Source: Brevinematales bacterium (GTDB taxonomy: Bacteria > Spirochaetota > Brevinematia > Brevinematales > Thermospiraceae). From it: DNA of 64,000 nucleotides. Of the stretch, positions 30,101 through 38,862 are shown in pieces. A program made the position numbers and the translations under genes. The stretch lies in contig JAOADA010000001.1 in assembly GCA_026417555.1 (NCBI GenBank), positions 585,245 through 649,244 on the forward strand, given 5' to 3'. The notes beneath the pieces were generated by a model, which worked only from the letters and a program-made list of their open reading frames with translations, did not search any database and was not told the DNA's origin. Each line of letters begins with the position of its first letter. Position 1 is the first letter of the stretch.

Positions 30101-31482
30101 GATTGCAGAGCAATAGAGGCAATCTCTTCTGTCTTCACACCCATCGATTCATAGGCAGACTCCTCAAGAAAACTTCCCGTTCCAGCAGAACAGGCCTCGT
30201 TCATTGCATAGTCAGAGGCTACCCCATTGACAAGATAGGTATACTTCGCATCCTGGCCCCCTATCTCAAAGATGGTATCCACCTCTGGATCAAAATGAGC
30301 AGCGGCTCGAGCATGAGCAATAATCTCATTGATAATACCATCTGTTTCCGCATGAAGTCCCGCAATATGGCGCCCACTTCCTGTTACCCCAAGACCAATG
30401 ATACGAATCTTTTTTCCTCCAAGTTGCTGAGAAAGTCCACGATAACAGTTCCGAGAGGCTTCAATAGGGTTCCCATTGGTACGAAGATACACCGAGGCCA
30501 GAATCTTCTCATCCCGAATACGTAAAAGTACTGCTTTCGTGGTGGTAGAACCTACATCAAGCCCAAGAATACATTCATCCCCTTCCTCTGCCACCCCTCT
30601 TTCCATAGTCTTGAATTCAACCATGCTTTCATAGGCCGAAAGGGGGCTCAAAAAAGTAAAGGAAGAGTGGTGATCCTTGAAAATAGTGTGCATTCCTTCA
30701 GAGAATTCTGTTTTGTTCTCCCATGCCCAAAGGGCTGCACCGTAAGCCTCAAAATAGGGGGCTTCTTCTGGTACAAAAATTTCCTCATATCCCTGGCGAA
30801 GTACATCAATCATGACAGAGTTTTGGGCTGTGCCTCCTACAATAATGGCTCTTTTTGCATTGATTTTCACCAAGAGCTCTTCTATCTTCTTGGCCATCAT
30901 ACGAGAAAGCCCAGCAGCCACATCTGGAATAGGCACACCAATATTTAAAGCATGGGTACAATCCGACTTGGCAAATACCGAACAGCGACTAGAAAGGTTA
31001 TGGGGATGCTTGGATTCACGAGCATAGCGGATTGCCTCATCAACAGTCAGGTTCATTCGACGAATCTGCTGGAGAAAAAATTCCCCCGTACCAGAGGCAC
31101 ATTTATTTCCCGAACTGATACTTGAGATTCTTCCCTTCTGGTCCAGCCCATAGACCATAAAAGTTTCTCCACCAGCTGATACAATAGCATCGTAGTGCTT
31201 GTTTCCATGCTTTTTGACAAGATAGCGATACGCTATCTCCGTAGCCTCTGGTTCAGTGAGCGAAGGAAGCCTTGTAATACGACGAAACTTACGACCTGTA
31301 AGTGCAACATAGGTATTGTCAAGCGAAAACCGACCAAGCAGTTCTTGAAGTTTTGACTTCGGGTCTCCCTCATGGGAAACTCTTTCGACATGGATAACCT
31401 TAGGGTCATGAGAAACATCCATTTCCACCACACTGATGGTAGACGCACCTAAACATATTCCGAGAGAACGATTTTTTTTCAT
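27136..31482 (-). CDS. 2-hydroxyacyl-CoA dehydratase activase-type ATPase, double-domain 1448-residue form
   Basis: Contains two BadF/BcrA/HgdC-type ATPase domains in one chain. The first (~5-258) has cluster-type Cys128 (GNKCASGTGEF) and Cys167 (SSRCSVFAKSDC). The second (~305-580) starts LGLDVGSTTTKAVLL and has Cys431 (NEACSAGTGSF) and Cys471 (SDQCAAF). The spacing of ~40 matches the [4Fe-4S] ligands of HgdC. Residues ~620-1000 are the associated DUF2229-type region, and ~1000-1420 a HgdB-like region (EAGGCCRVGQYKTLLE). Such proteins use ATP and a cluster to deliver low-potential electrons. The substrate is unknown, and no dehydratase genes are adjacent. AAGGAG lies 10 bases upstream. Confidence 0.9.
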   Translation of the reverse strand: MKKNRSLGICLGASTISVVEMDVSHDPKVIHVERVSHEGDPKSKLQELLGRFSLDNTYVALTGRKFRRITRLPSLTEPEATEIAYRYLVKKHGNKHYDAIVSAGGETFMVYGLDQKGRISSISSGNKCASGTGEFFLQQIRRMNLTVDEAIRYARESKHPHNLSSRCSVFAKSDCTHALNIGVPIPDVAAGLSRMMAKKIEELLVKINAKRAIIVGGTAQNSVMIDVLRQGYEEIFVPEEAPYFEAYGAALWAWENKTEFSEGMHTIFKDHHSSFTFLSPLSAYESMVEFKTMERGVAEEGDECILGLDVGSTTTKAVLLRIRDEKILASVYLRTNGNPIEASRNCYRGLSQQLGGKKIRIIGLGVTGSGRHIAGLHAETDGIINEIIAHARAAAHFDPEVDTIFEIGGQDAKYTYLVNGVASDYAMNEACSAGTGSFLEESAYESMGVKTEEIASIALQSKRPPNFSDQCAAFISSDIKIATQEGIEKEDIIAGLVYSICMNYVNRVKGARQVGNTIFMQGGVCYNRAVPLAMASLTGKRIIVPPEPGLMGAYGVALEIKEMLSMGFLKPSLYDLEELASREIEYGKSFICQGKPENCDRKCEIAMIKVKGKMFPFGGACNKYYNQIHHIQVDTKSYDYVLKRRELLFKVFCEPKPLPENAPVVGINKSFHTHTLYPFYYNFFTELGCKVILPEEVRQSGIDKGMTSFCLSGQIALGMFEDLLEKKPDYIFSPQIMEMHVTEQPEYRKEYQTVCMFVQGEPYYQQATFLKNHPNPPKLLMPVLNFMRGFHTEEEQFVKLAQEMGFSAAEGRKAHRVAYEKQKAFFQTMKEEGRKVLKELEKDPNKIAIVLFGHPYNAFAEEANKGIPFKFASRGIYILPYDFLEYEKEENYRNTYWEMGQRIIRAARIVKNHPQLFGVYFTNFLCAIDSMMVTHFRDLMGTKPSLTLEVDTHTADAGVNTRVEAFLDVVRNYIKLRDKILDAEPIFRRAETRINEWGHVEYVDSTGAVFPYRHPSIKAVVPSMGESFAAGAAAALRRVGWNAEPLPVCDREALNLGRSVTTSKECLPIINILGEVLKYIKYRENPEERLVVFIVEAGGCCRVGQYKTLLERMIDQLQLRNVAVLGLSNDNGYAGLGIPFRLHIARAVYLMDVMDDIKAAIKAMAEDKNTALRIYEEEFEKLVAVIDGSRKRSFYGQLKESAKRLSEIKLVRPITEAKYIGVVGEIFVRRDHFSLMGIPEKLAEHGFVMLDAPVTEWVRYTDFLRDINMFEVKTNLVGRIEAAISDYVQDYHERRIKKILAKTGLYEYELINIREYMKRSKHFFRWELTGEPGLSSGAALAKLVDKYCGVINVGPFGCMNSRMTEAVATREMSVEGKREAEWQAGNKEDYEDLAEYMDKLPFLSIELDGNPFSQIIEARLETFLLQAERLYQWMQERKKKQGKKKRGG

Positions 31483-31523
31483 AGACGAGTTTCTCCTTGC
31501 ACGGACAAAAGATTCATTTGTCT

Positions 31524-31552
31524 ATTATAATGCACTGGAGAAAAAATTGCAA
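31524..31552 (-). promoter_or_regulatory. Promoter of the activase gene
   Basis: On the minus strand TTGCAA (31547-31552), a 17-bp spacer and a perfect TATAAT (31524-31529), 41 bases upstream of the start codon. Confidence 0.75.
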
Positions 31553-31783
31553 AATTTCGAGGTATCTTGTGTTTGCTTATCCCTATTGAGGTCACTTTTG
31601 CTATAACTCATCCACGAAAAAGAAATCTCTCTCCCTCATGGTTATAAGATAATACACTGCTCATCAGGAAAGATAAAGAGAGCAAAGGGAGGGAAAATCC
31701 CTTGTATTTCTTCTTGGGAAAGGAGAAAACTTTTTGCCATGCCAACATTTTTCTCTTCCAGTTACTGTCAAAAACCTCAAAAT
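31553..31783. other. Region between two divergent promoters
   Basis: About 230 bases separate the activase promoter and the ctpA promoter. A small hairpin AAGGGA...TCCCTT lies near 31686-31704. Two TATAA-like hexamers near 31600 and 31644 lack a spaced -35. No gene is seen. Confidence 0.45.
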
Positions 31784-31812
31784 TTGAATTTCCTTAAGAC
31801 TTCATCTATAAT
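31784..31812 (+). promoter_or_regulatory. Promoter of the ctpA-accD-lptB-dnaJ-like operon
   Basis: TTGAAT (31784-31789), a 17-bp spacer and a perfect TATAAT (31807-31812). The leader to the ATG at 31843 is about 24 bases. Confidence 0.8.
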
Positions 31813-31842
31813 ATACCTTACAAAAACAAAAAAGGAGTCTCT

Positions 31843-33306
31843 ATGCGTTCTCAAAAACGGTTTTATCTTCTCACGTTCCTGTTAGGGTGTATAGTGGGAG
31901 GACTTGTTATTGGACTTCAGGAAACCTTTGTCAATCCGTTGTATGCTCAGAAAAGTACCTCTCTTCCTCAACTCGACCCAGAATACACCAAGTATATGAA
32001 CATGTTTCTCACTGCCTACAACATTATCAAGGAGCAATTCTACGACGAGAAACAAACCACCCCAAAGGTTCTTTTTTATGGGGCTATCAAAGGGATGTTA
32101 GAAAACACAGGGGATCCCTACACCACCTTCATGGATCCCCAACTCACCAAAGAGTTCAATATTGATATTGGTGGCACCTTCGGGGGGCTTGGAATCCATA
32201 TTGGGGACAGGAATGGACAACTCACCATCATTGCCCCGATTGAAGATACCCCAGCGTGGAAAGCTGGTCTCAAGCCAAATGACAAGATTCTTGAGATAGA
32301 CGGCAAATCTACCAAAGGCCTCACCTCAACAGAAGCTGTCAATGTGTTGCGTGGAAAACCAGGAACCAAGGTTACGCTCACCATTGGCCGTGATGGAGTA
32401 GAACCCTTTCAAGTCACTATCACCCGTGCTATCATCAAAGTGCCGACGGTGAAATCTTCTCTTATAGAAACGAACAACAAACGCTACGGGTACATCCGTC
32501 TCGTTGAATTCAGTATGCCAACCGCGCTTGACCTCAAAAACACGTTAGAACAGATGACAAAATCTAACCTCTCTGGGATTATCATCGATCTTCGAAATAA
32601 CCCGGGAGGACTCCTTTCGGCCGTTTCCGAATGTGCAAACTACTTCCTCTCAGAAGGGCTTATTGTTTACGTTCGTGGGAGAAATAACCAACTTGCTGAA
32701 GACTATCGAGCCACTCCCCAGAAACGCATCATCCCTGAAAATCTTCCTCTGGTGGTACTGATCAATGAAGGAAGTGCCAGTGCCAGTGAAATCTTTGCCG
32801 GTGCTATGCAGGATACCAAAAGGGGCATTGTTGTTGGAACAAAAAGTTACGGCAAGGGTTCGGTCCAACAAACCTACCCCTTCCCCGAAGACGGCTCTCA
32901 AATCAAGTTTACCGTTGCCAAGTACTTTACCCCCGCTGGTCGTACCATCGACAAAATTGGCGTTCAACCTGACATAGAGGAAAAATACTGGACAGAAAGT
33001 CTCAGTGACATTGAGAAAAACGCCCTTGTCAAACTCCAATCTACCAATTTCATCAAGGATTTTCTCAAAGAAAAACCAAATTACACAAAGACGGACGTAG
33101 CTTTGTTCCAGACTAACCTGATGAAGGTAGGGCTTCCTGTTCCCTTCCTTGCTCTTGATTATCTCCTCTACTCAGAAAAAATCATCAACCAAATACCCCC
33201 CGTCTACAATTTAGAATACGATAACCAGCTTCGAAAAGCCATAGAGGTTTTAGAAAACTACAAAAAATACCAAAAACCCATCCAATACTACAAAGAAGCT
33301 AAATAG
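31843..33306 (+). CDS. ctpA: Carboxyl-terminal processing protease (S41)
   Basis: 487 residues. The N-terminal hydrophobic segment (LLTFLLGCIVGGLVIGL) anchors or exports it. A PDZ domain spans ~100-185 (GTFGGLGIHIGDRNG, AGLKPNDKILEIDGK). The catalytic region has IIDLRNNPGGLL, the Ser in NEGSASASEIFAGA, and the general-base Lys in TKSYGKGSVQQ. It trims periplasmic proteins from the C-terminus. The C-terminal ~110 residues after PAGRTIDKIGVQPDI are less conserved. AAGGAG precedes the ATG. It leads an operon with accD, lptB and a dnaJ-like gene. Confidence 0.94.
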   Translation: MRSQKRFYLLTFLLGCIVGGLVIGLQETFVNPLYAQKSTSLPQLDPEYTKYMNMFLTAYNIIKEQFYDEKQTTPKVLFYGAIKGMLENTGDPYTTFMDPQLTKEFNIDIGGTFGGLGIHIGDRNGQLTIIAPIEDTPAWKAGLKPNDKILEIDGKSTKGLTSTEAVNVLRGKPGTKVTLTIGRDGVEPFQVTITRAIIKVPTVKSSLIETNNKRYGYIRLVEFSMPTALDLKNTLEQMTKSNLSGIIIDLRNNPGGLLSAVSECANYFLSEGLIVYVRGRNNQLAEDYRATPQKRIIPENLPLVVLINEGSASASEIFAGAMQDTKRGIVVGTKSYGKGSVQQTYPFPEDGSQIKFTVAKYFTPAGRTIDKIGVQPDIEEKYWTESLSDIEKNALVKLQSTNFIKDFLKEKPNYTKTDVALFQTNLMKVGLPVPFLALDYLLYSEKIINQIPPVYNLEYDNQLRKAIEVLENYKKYQKPIQYYKEAK

Positions 33307-33324
33307 ACACAAGCGGAGGTGCGT

Positions 33325-34167
33325 ATGGCCTGGTTCGCAAAACCACAATACACTATCAAAAAAAGTGCCACTATCAAACAAAATGAGGGACTCTGGACAA
33401 AATGCCCTGAATGTCACGCTATCATCTACAACCAAGATTGGGAAAATAATCTTCATGTATGTCCCCAGTGTGGTTTCCACGATAAGCTCAATGCCTTTGA
33501 GAGAATCCAAATGCTCATTGATCCAGGCACATTCATAGAAACCTTTAACAATATTGTCTCCGCAGATCCCTTGAATTTTAATGATGGTACTCCCTACTCA
33601 GAAAAGGTAAAAAACGCCATGATCAAGACCAATCTCAAGGATGCCGTTGTTACTGGCTATGGAAGACTTGAAGGCCACCTGATTGAAGTGGCTGTGATGG
33701 ATTTTAACTTCCTCGGAGGAAGTATGGGATCTGTCGTGGGAGAAAAGATCACGCTTGCCATTGAAAATGCGACAAAACACAAACGTCCCCTTGTGATTGT
33801 CTGTGCCTCAGGGGGAGCTCGTATGCATGAGGGGATTCTTTCCCTCATGCAGATGGCAAAAACCTCAGCTGCTCTGAAACGCTTTTCCGATGAGGGGGGA
33901 CTTTATATCGCTGTACTCACCAACCCAACCACGGGAGGAGTCACGGCTTCATTTGCCATGTTAGGAGACGTCATCATCGCTGAAAAAAAGGCTCTCATTG
34001 GATTTGCCGGACCCCGTGTGATTGAACAAACCATCAAACAAAAACTTCCTCCAGGTTTTCAGAGTGCTGAGTTTCTCCTTGAACATGGATTCGTGGATAT
34101 TGTCGTAGAACGCAAAGAACTCAAGACCACGATTGCCCGTGTGATTTCTTACGTCAAAGGAAAATAG
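33325..34167 (+). CDS. accD: Acetyl-CoA carboxylase, carboxyltransferase subunit beta
   Basis: 280 residues. A four-Cys zinc ribbon lies near the N-terminus (WTKCPECHAII and HVCPQCGFH), followed by the crotonase-fold carboxyltransferase (DFNFLGGSMGSVVGEK, CASGGARMHEG, LTNPTTGGVTASFAMLGD, IGFAGPRVIEQT). With AccA it transfers carboxyl to acetyl-CoA to make malonyl-CoA for fatty-acid synthesis. accA is not in the window. I start at the ATG 33325 because GCGGAGGT lies just upstream. A GTG two codons earlier overlaps that site. Confidence 0.96.
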   Translation: MAWFAKPQYTIKKSATIKQNEGLWTKCPECHAIIYNQDWENNLHVCPQCGFHDKLNAFERIQMLIDPGTFIETFNNIVSADPLNFNDGTPYSEKVKNAMIKTNLKDAVVTGYGRLEGHLIEVAVMDFNFLGGSMGSVVGEKITLAIENATKHKRPLVIVCASGGARMHEGILSLMQMAKTSAALKRFSDEGGLYIAVLTNPTTGGVTASFAMLGDVIIAEKKALIGFAGPRVIEQTIKQKLPPGFQSAEFLLEHGFVDIVVERKELKTTIARVISYVKGK

Positions 34168-34168
34168 C

Positions 34169-34930
34169 ATGCTCACCAAAGCAGAAAATGCCCGGGAATA
34201 TCTTTCTGAAGGTATTGTTGTTGATAATCTTGTCAAAATCTACAAAAAACGCAGGGTAGTCCAGGGCATCAGTTTCCATATCAAAAGAGGAGAAGTCGTA
34301 GGACTCCTTGGCCCAAACGGTGCCGGAAAAACCACCACCTTTTACATGATTGTAGGACTAGTACGTCCAAACGAGGGGCGCGTCTATCTTAATGGAGAAG
34401 ACATTACCTCGTATCCTATGTTCAAAAGAGCCCGTATGGGTATAGGGTATCTTCCTCAAGAAATCTCTATTTTTCGACAACTTTCCGTAGAAGACAATAT
34501 CAAGGCCGTTCTGGATATCCATGGCAAAACCAAAGAAGAAATAGAAGAAACCACAGAAAAACTTCTTTCGCAATTAGGACTGCAAAAAGTCCGAAAACAG
34601 ATGAGTTTCACCCTCTCTGGGGGAGAAAAAAGGCGCCTCGAGGTGGCTCGACTTCTTGCTCTCAAACCAGATTTTCTCCTTCTCGATGAACCTTTTACTG
34701 GGATTGACCCTATAGCTATTGCGGATATCCAAAATCTCGTCCTTCAACTCCGAGAGGAGATGGGACTTGGAATACTGATCACTGATCACAATGTCCGTGA
34801 AACCTTGCGTATCACGGATCGTTCCTACATCATTTATGAAGGAAAAATCCTTGTCTCTGGTACCAATGAAGAACTTACCACCAATGAAGAGGCTCGACGG
34901 ATCTATCTGGGTCAGAATTTCGATATGTAG
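34169..34930 (+). CDS. lptB: LPS export ABC transporter ATP-binding protein
   Basis: 253 residues. Motifs in order: GPNGAGKTTTFYMIVG (Walker A), the LptB-typical MGIGYLPQEISIFRQLSVEDNI, LSGGEKRRLEVARLLA, LLLDEPFTGIDPIAI and TDHNVRETL. LptB powers LptFG extraction of lipopolysaccharide or related lipids from the inner membrane. Its presence supports a diderm cell. lptF, lptG, lptA and lptC are not nearby. An N-terminal extension of about 15 residues precedes the usual start. It begins one base after accD ends. Confidence 0.95.
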   Translation: MLTKAENAREYLSEGIVVDNLVKIYKKRRVVQGISFHIKRGEVVGLLGPNGAGKTTTFYMIVGLVRPNEGRVYLNGEDITSYPMFKRARMGIGYLPQEISIFRQLSVEDNIKAVLDIHGKTKEEIEETTEKLLSQLGLQKVRKQMSFTLSGGEKRRLEVARLLALKPDFLLLDEPFTGIDPIAIADIQNLVLQLREEMGLGILITDHNVRETLRITDRSYIIYEGKILVSGTNEELTTNEEARRIYLGQNFDM

Positions 34931-34938
34931 GAGAAAGA

Positions 34939-35562
34939 ATGAAAGACCCATATGAAATTCTGGGTCTTGACCCCACTGCAGACATTGATACAATCAAGAA
35001 ACGTTTTCGAGAGCTTTCTAAAAAATACCATCCCGACAAAAACCCCACCGCTCAAGAGATCTACAAAGAGATTGTCATCGCCTATCGTCTGCTTATCAGT
35101 GAAAAAGCTCTCTCTCCAGCTAACCGACATGCTAGCCGCTCCCTTCCCACCATCCCTCCTGAACGTATCCATTATAACCTTTCTCTCATCAACATTCTCT
35201 CTGAAGGATTCAAAATAAGTCGAGATTTTTCTACAGAAGACTACCTTGACCATTTTCAAGCTGACATCACCGTAGAGCTCTACAAACTGGAACTCGTATT
35301 AGGATACCAGATCCCTCTCATGATCCCAACACGGCAGCTCTGTCCTGTCTGTGAGGGCCACAACGAACACTGTTACCGTTGCCAGGGAAAGGGCTTTGTT
35401 ACCTCTACGCTCACCTGGCCTATTACTCTTCCATCCACGACCCGACCAGAAGAAATCGTAGAAATCGATCTCACCCCCCTCAAACAGGCCTACCCCACCC
35501 TTCATATCAAGCGCCAGTCTCTCCGTATCCGTTGCCAACTCCTTGACCATGACAAACTCTAA
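34939..35562 (+). CDS. J-domain protein with a half zinc centre
   Basis: 207 residues. Residues 1-65 are a J domain with the HPD tripeptide (KKYHPDK) and DPYEILGL at the start. A C-x2-C-x6-C-x2-C cluster follows at ~135-148 (LCPVCEGHNEHCYRCQGKG), one half of the four-repeat zinc region in DnaJ. The C-terminal ~60 residues resemble a single substrate-binding beta domain (LPSTTRPEEIVEIDL). It would recruit DnaK to particular clients. Being shorter than DnaJ (about 380), it is a specialised co-chaperone rather than DnaJ itself. AGGAG precedes the ATG. Its stop shares bases with the convergent mfd stop. Confidence 0.85.
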   Translation: MKDPYEILGLDPTADIDTIKKRFRELSKKYHPDKNPTAQEIYKEIVIAYRLLISEKALSPANRHASRSLPTIPPERIHYNLSLINILSEGFKISRDFSTEDYLDHFQADITVELYKLELVLGYQIPLMIPTRQLCPVCEGHNEHCYRCQGKGFVTSTLTWPITLPSTTRPEEIVEIDLTPLKQAYPTLHIKRQSLRIRCQLLDHDKL

Positions 35563-38500
35563 ATCTCACAAATATCCTCCAAAAACCGCAAGAGTCGATT
35601 GACTTTGAGTTCCACACTTCCTTCAAAGCTCTCATAGGAAATAACCGACGGCTCAGAGGGATTAAGTTCAAAAGCGTGTTTTCCTGTCTGTTTCATCAGA
35701 AGCAGTTTTTCCACGTTTACCACACGAGGATTGGTAAAACGAATTTCGATGTATTTTTTTTGCTCGACAATGGCACTTATCCCAAGGTGTTTTGCTCGAA
35801 TCTTGAGCCGAACAATCTCAAAAAGAGTTTCCATATCTGCCGGATATGGACCATATCGATCTCTCAGAATCTCAGAAAGTTTTCGTATATCCTCCTCTGT
35901 GGTTACAGAAAGCATCAATTTGTATACTTCCATTTTTTCCATTGAGGATTGGATATAACTATCAGGAATGGCCGCTGTATAATTGAGATCAATAAGAGGT
36001 TCCACCACAGGCTTGTACTCTCCCTTTAGGCGCAGAATCTCCTCCCGAAGCATTTTCACATAGAGATCATACCCCACCGCAAGGATATTGCCATGCTGTT
36101 CTCTGCCAAGAATATTCCCCGCCCCACGAATCTCTAGATCTTTCATGGCTACCTGAAACCCAGCCCCCAAATCAGTGTATTCATTGATCACAAAAAGTCG
36201 TTTATGGGCATTCTCAGTAAGAAAACGTTTCCCAGGATAGAGAAAATAGGCATACCCTAACTCTTTTCCCCTTCCCACACGTCCCTTGAGTTGATACAAT
36301 TGTGACAACCCATATCGATGGGCATCACTCACAATAAGGGTATTGGCCCTTGGAATATCCAAACCAGACTCCACAATGGTGGTAGAAACAAAAACATTGT
36401 ACTCTCCTCGAACAAATCCCATAAAGGCATGATCGAGCATTTCTTCCTCCATCTGTCCATGCCCAATAACCACCCGAGCCTCTGGGACCTCGTGCTGAAT
36501 CCTATAGGCATATTCTGGAAGATTTTTGATGGTATTATGAATGAAATAGACTTGCCCTCCTCGACGAAACTCTTGTTGAAGAGCATAACGGACTATTTCC
36601 CATGAGAAATCAGCAACCGTCGTTTCTACGGGAATTCGCATATCAGGTGGGGTTTGGAGAAGACTCATATCCCGAAGAGAGGCCAAAGCCAAATTCAATG
36701 TTCGAGGAATGGGTGTCGCTGACAAACTCAAAAAATCCACATGGGGATAGCGTTCTTTGAGGGTCTCTTTTTGTTCCACCCCGAACTTGTGTTCCTCATC
36801 AATCACCACAAGCCCAAGATTATGAAACTCCACCCGAGGAGAAAAAAGTTTATGGGTCCCAATCAAAATATCCACCTGATGATGTTTCACTGCTTCAAGA
36901 ATACGCTTCTCTTGAGAACGTTCTGTGAAACGAGAGAGAAAAGCAATCTTTACCGGAAAGCCCTCAAAACGTCTGGTAAATGTATAGTAATGCTGTTCCA
37001 CCAGAACCGTCGTCGGGGCTACAACGGCGACCTGTTTTCCATCCATCACTGCCTTGAAGGCCGCCCTCATGGCTACTTCCGTTTTTCCAAACCCCACATC
37101 CCCACACAGAAGCCTATCCATAGGAACGGGGGATTCCATGTCTTTTTTGATCTCCTCAATAACCCTGATCTGGTCTGGTGTTTCGATATACTCAAACTTA
37201 TCCTCGAATTCTCTCTGCCACACCGTATCGGAAGAAAAGGCATGCCCCTGATAAGACTGGCGCTTGGCATAGAGGGTCACAAGTTTTTTGGCAAATTCCG
37301 CCACACTTTTTTCTACGGCCTCTCGTTTCTTTGCCCAACTCTTACTCCCAAGAGAATCCAAGGTCGGTTTATGAGAAGGATCGCCAATATACTTCCCTAT
37401 CAACGAGGACTGTTCAAGCGGAACATACAATTTCTCTCCCTGAGCGTATTCCAGATGAATATAGTCCTTCTCTTTTCCCAGGATAGAAAGCCTCTCCACC
37501 CCACGAAAGATCCCAATTCCATAATTCAGATGAACAACATAATCTCCCACAGCTATACTCTCCAGATCATCCAGAAGGGCATCCATTTGCCTCAGTCGCT
37601 TGCGAAAAACACGTTTTTTCCCCGAGATATCGCTCTCAGAAAGGAGAAGAATCTTTCCTCCTCGCCACTCAAAGCCATGCTCATAATCCATCACTACAAT
37701 ACCCACCGATGGAAGAGTCCCATCGTCCCGAGAAACACGCTGTGCTCCCAGAGGTTTGAGAATCCTTTCAAGCCTTTTTGCCAAATCCTCAAATTCTACA
37801 GCAATCACAACCGTGTAACCTGATTCTAGGTAGTGATGTGCCACACTTTCCATAAAAAGAGAAAAACCTTCCCCATATAGAGGGGCTTCCTCAATCCCCA
37901 CCAAGGGATCATCCTTTTCCCCCATCCCCTCACATACCCACTCATGAGAGAACGTTTCTGCAAACTCTTGCCAGGACCAGAAAAGGTTTTCCATACCCAT
38001 GTATTTGTGGTACATGGCATTCCAGAGATCTTCTCTCTCTGCTGGGGTAAACACTATCGTATCTTGTGGCATATACGCCAAAAACGTGGCAAGTCTCCCA
38101 TACCCTCGCACAAAACAAGAATGCGCCTTGGCAATATCTTCATCCTCTTTTGTTTTGGGAAACTCCCAGTCACAAGCAAATTCTGTCGCCGGGAGAAGCG
38201 TAACTTCTTCGATTTTCTCTCTTGAAAGTTGAGAGGCTACATCAAAAAACTTGATCTCCTCTATTACGTCGTCAAAAAACACAATCCGACAAGGTTCATC
38301 AAGATGGGGAGAAAAAACATCCACAATATCTCCCTTAACACTGAAACACGCCGGTTCAAGTACCTTATACTCCCGGATATAATGAGAACGACCAAGCCAT
38401 TCAAGAAACTCTTGCCTATCTATTCTCTCTCCTACGCGAATCTTTCGTGCTGATTGCCTAAAAAAAGCAGGTGGAGGTAGCTTCCTTCCAAGGGACTCTG

Positions 38501-38846
38501 GTGTCCCAATAACAATATCCCTCTCCCCTTCAAGGAGACGAGCAAGCGTTCGCATCCTATCTCCAAGCTTATCCAGAGAAGGAAGGACATGAGCGTAGGG
38601 CATCACATCCACTTCCGGGAAAAAGCTGACCCTCCCTCCCACACTCAGAACACTTTGATACACCTCTTCTGCCTCAATCTCACTCCTTGCTACATAAAGA
38701 ACCTGATACCCCTTTTGCTGCAAAAGGGTAAACCACACCCCCAAAAAGCCCAACGGGAGAAACCGCTTCACCTCTCGTTGGTGTAAATTTTGAGCAATTT
38801 TTTCCCAATCAAGAGAAAAAGACAAAGCCTCAAGTAGAGCCCTCAT
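35559..38846 (-). CDS. mfd: Transcription-repair coupling factor
   Basis: 1095 residues. A UvrB-like N-terminal module is followed by the RNA polymerase interaction domain (VGDYVVHLNYGIGIFRGVERL near residue 430). The helicase/translocase motifs are LLCGDVGFGKTEVAMRAAF, VVIDEEHKFGV, SLSATPIPRTL, VESGLDIPRANTLIV and QLKGRVGRG. A C-terminal TRCF regulatory domain ends it. Mfd pushes stalled RNA polymerase off lesions and recruits UvrA. It is the last gene of a minus-strand operon behind an adenylate cyclase and two unrecognised genes. AGGAG is 13 bases from the ATG, somewhat far. Confidence 0.96.
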   Translation of the reverse strand: MRALLEALSFSLDWEKIAQNLHQREVKRFLPLGFLGVWFTLLQQKGYQVLYVARSEIEAEEVYQSVLSVGGRVSFFPEVDVMPYAHVLPSLDKLGDRMRTLARLLEGERDIVIGTPESLGRKLPPPAFFRQSARKIRVGERIDRQEFLEWLGRSHYIREYKVLEPACFSVKGDIVDVFSPHLDEPCRIVFFDDVIEEIKFFDVASQLSREKIEEVTLLPATEFACDWEFPKTKEDEDIAKAHSCFVRGYGRLATFLAYMPQDTIVFTPAEREDLWNAMYHKYMGMENLFWSWQEFAETFSHEWVCEGMGEKDDPLVGIEEAPLYGEGFSLFMESVAHHYLESGYTVVIAVEFEDLAKRLERILKPLGAQRVSRDDGTLPSVGIVVMDYEHGFEWRGGKILLLSESDISGKKRVFRKRLRQMDALLDDLESIAVGDYVVHLNYGIGIFRGVERLSILGKEKDYIHLEYAQGEKLYVPLEQSSLIGKYIGDPSHKPTLDSLGSKSWAKKREAVEKSVAEFAKKLVTLYAKRQSYQGHAFSSDTVWQREFEDKFEYIETPDQIRVIEEIKKDMESPVPMDRLLCGDVGFGKTEVAMRAAFKAVMDGKQVAVVAPTTVLVEQHYYTFTRRFEGFPVKIAFLSRFTERSQEKRILEAVKHHQVDILIGTHKLFSPRVEFHNLGLVVIDEEHKFGVEQKETLKERYPHVDFLSLSATPIPRTLNLALASLRDMSLLQTPPDMRIPVETTVADFSWEIVRYALQQEFRRGGQVYFIHNTIKNLPEYAYRIQHEVPEARVVIGHGQMEEEMLDHAFMGFVRGEYNVFVSTTIVESGLDIPRANTLIVSDAHRYGLSQLYQLKGRVGRGKELGYAYFLYPGKRFLTENAHKRLFVINEYTDLGAGFQVAMKDLEIRGAGNILGREQHGNILAVGYDLYVKMLREEILRLKGEYKPVVEPLIDLNYTAAIPDSYIQSSMEKMEVYKLMLSVTTEEDIRKLSEILRDRYGPYPADMETLFEIVRLKIRAKHLGISAIVEQKKYIEIRFTNPRVVNVEKLLLMKQTGKHAFELNPSEPSVISYESFEGSVELKVNRLLRFLEDICEI

Positions 38847-38862
38847 GAGTTAAGTATTTCTC

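Noticed and set aside
29461-30525. A 354-codon plus-strand frame inside the activase gene
   Set aside because: Antisense shadow. The minus-strand frame holds the conserved Cys and ATPase motifs.
36741-37823. A 360-codon plus-strand frame inside mfd
   Set aside because: Antisense shadow of mfd. The conserved helicase motifs are on the minus strand.
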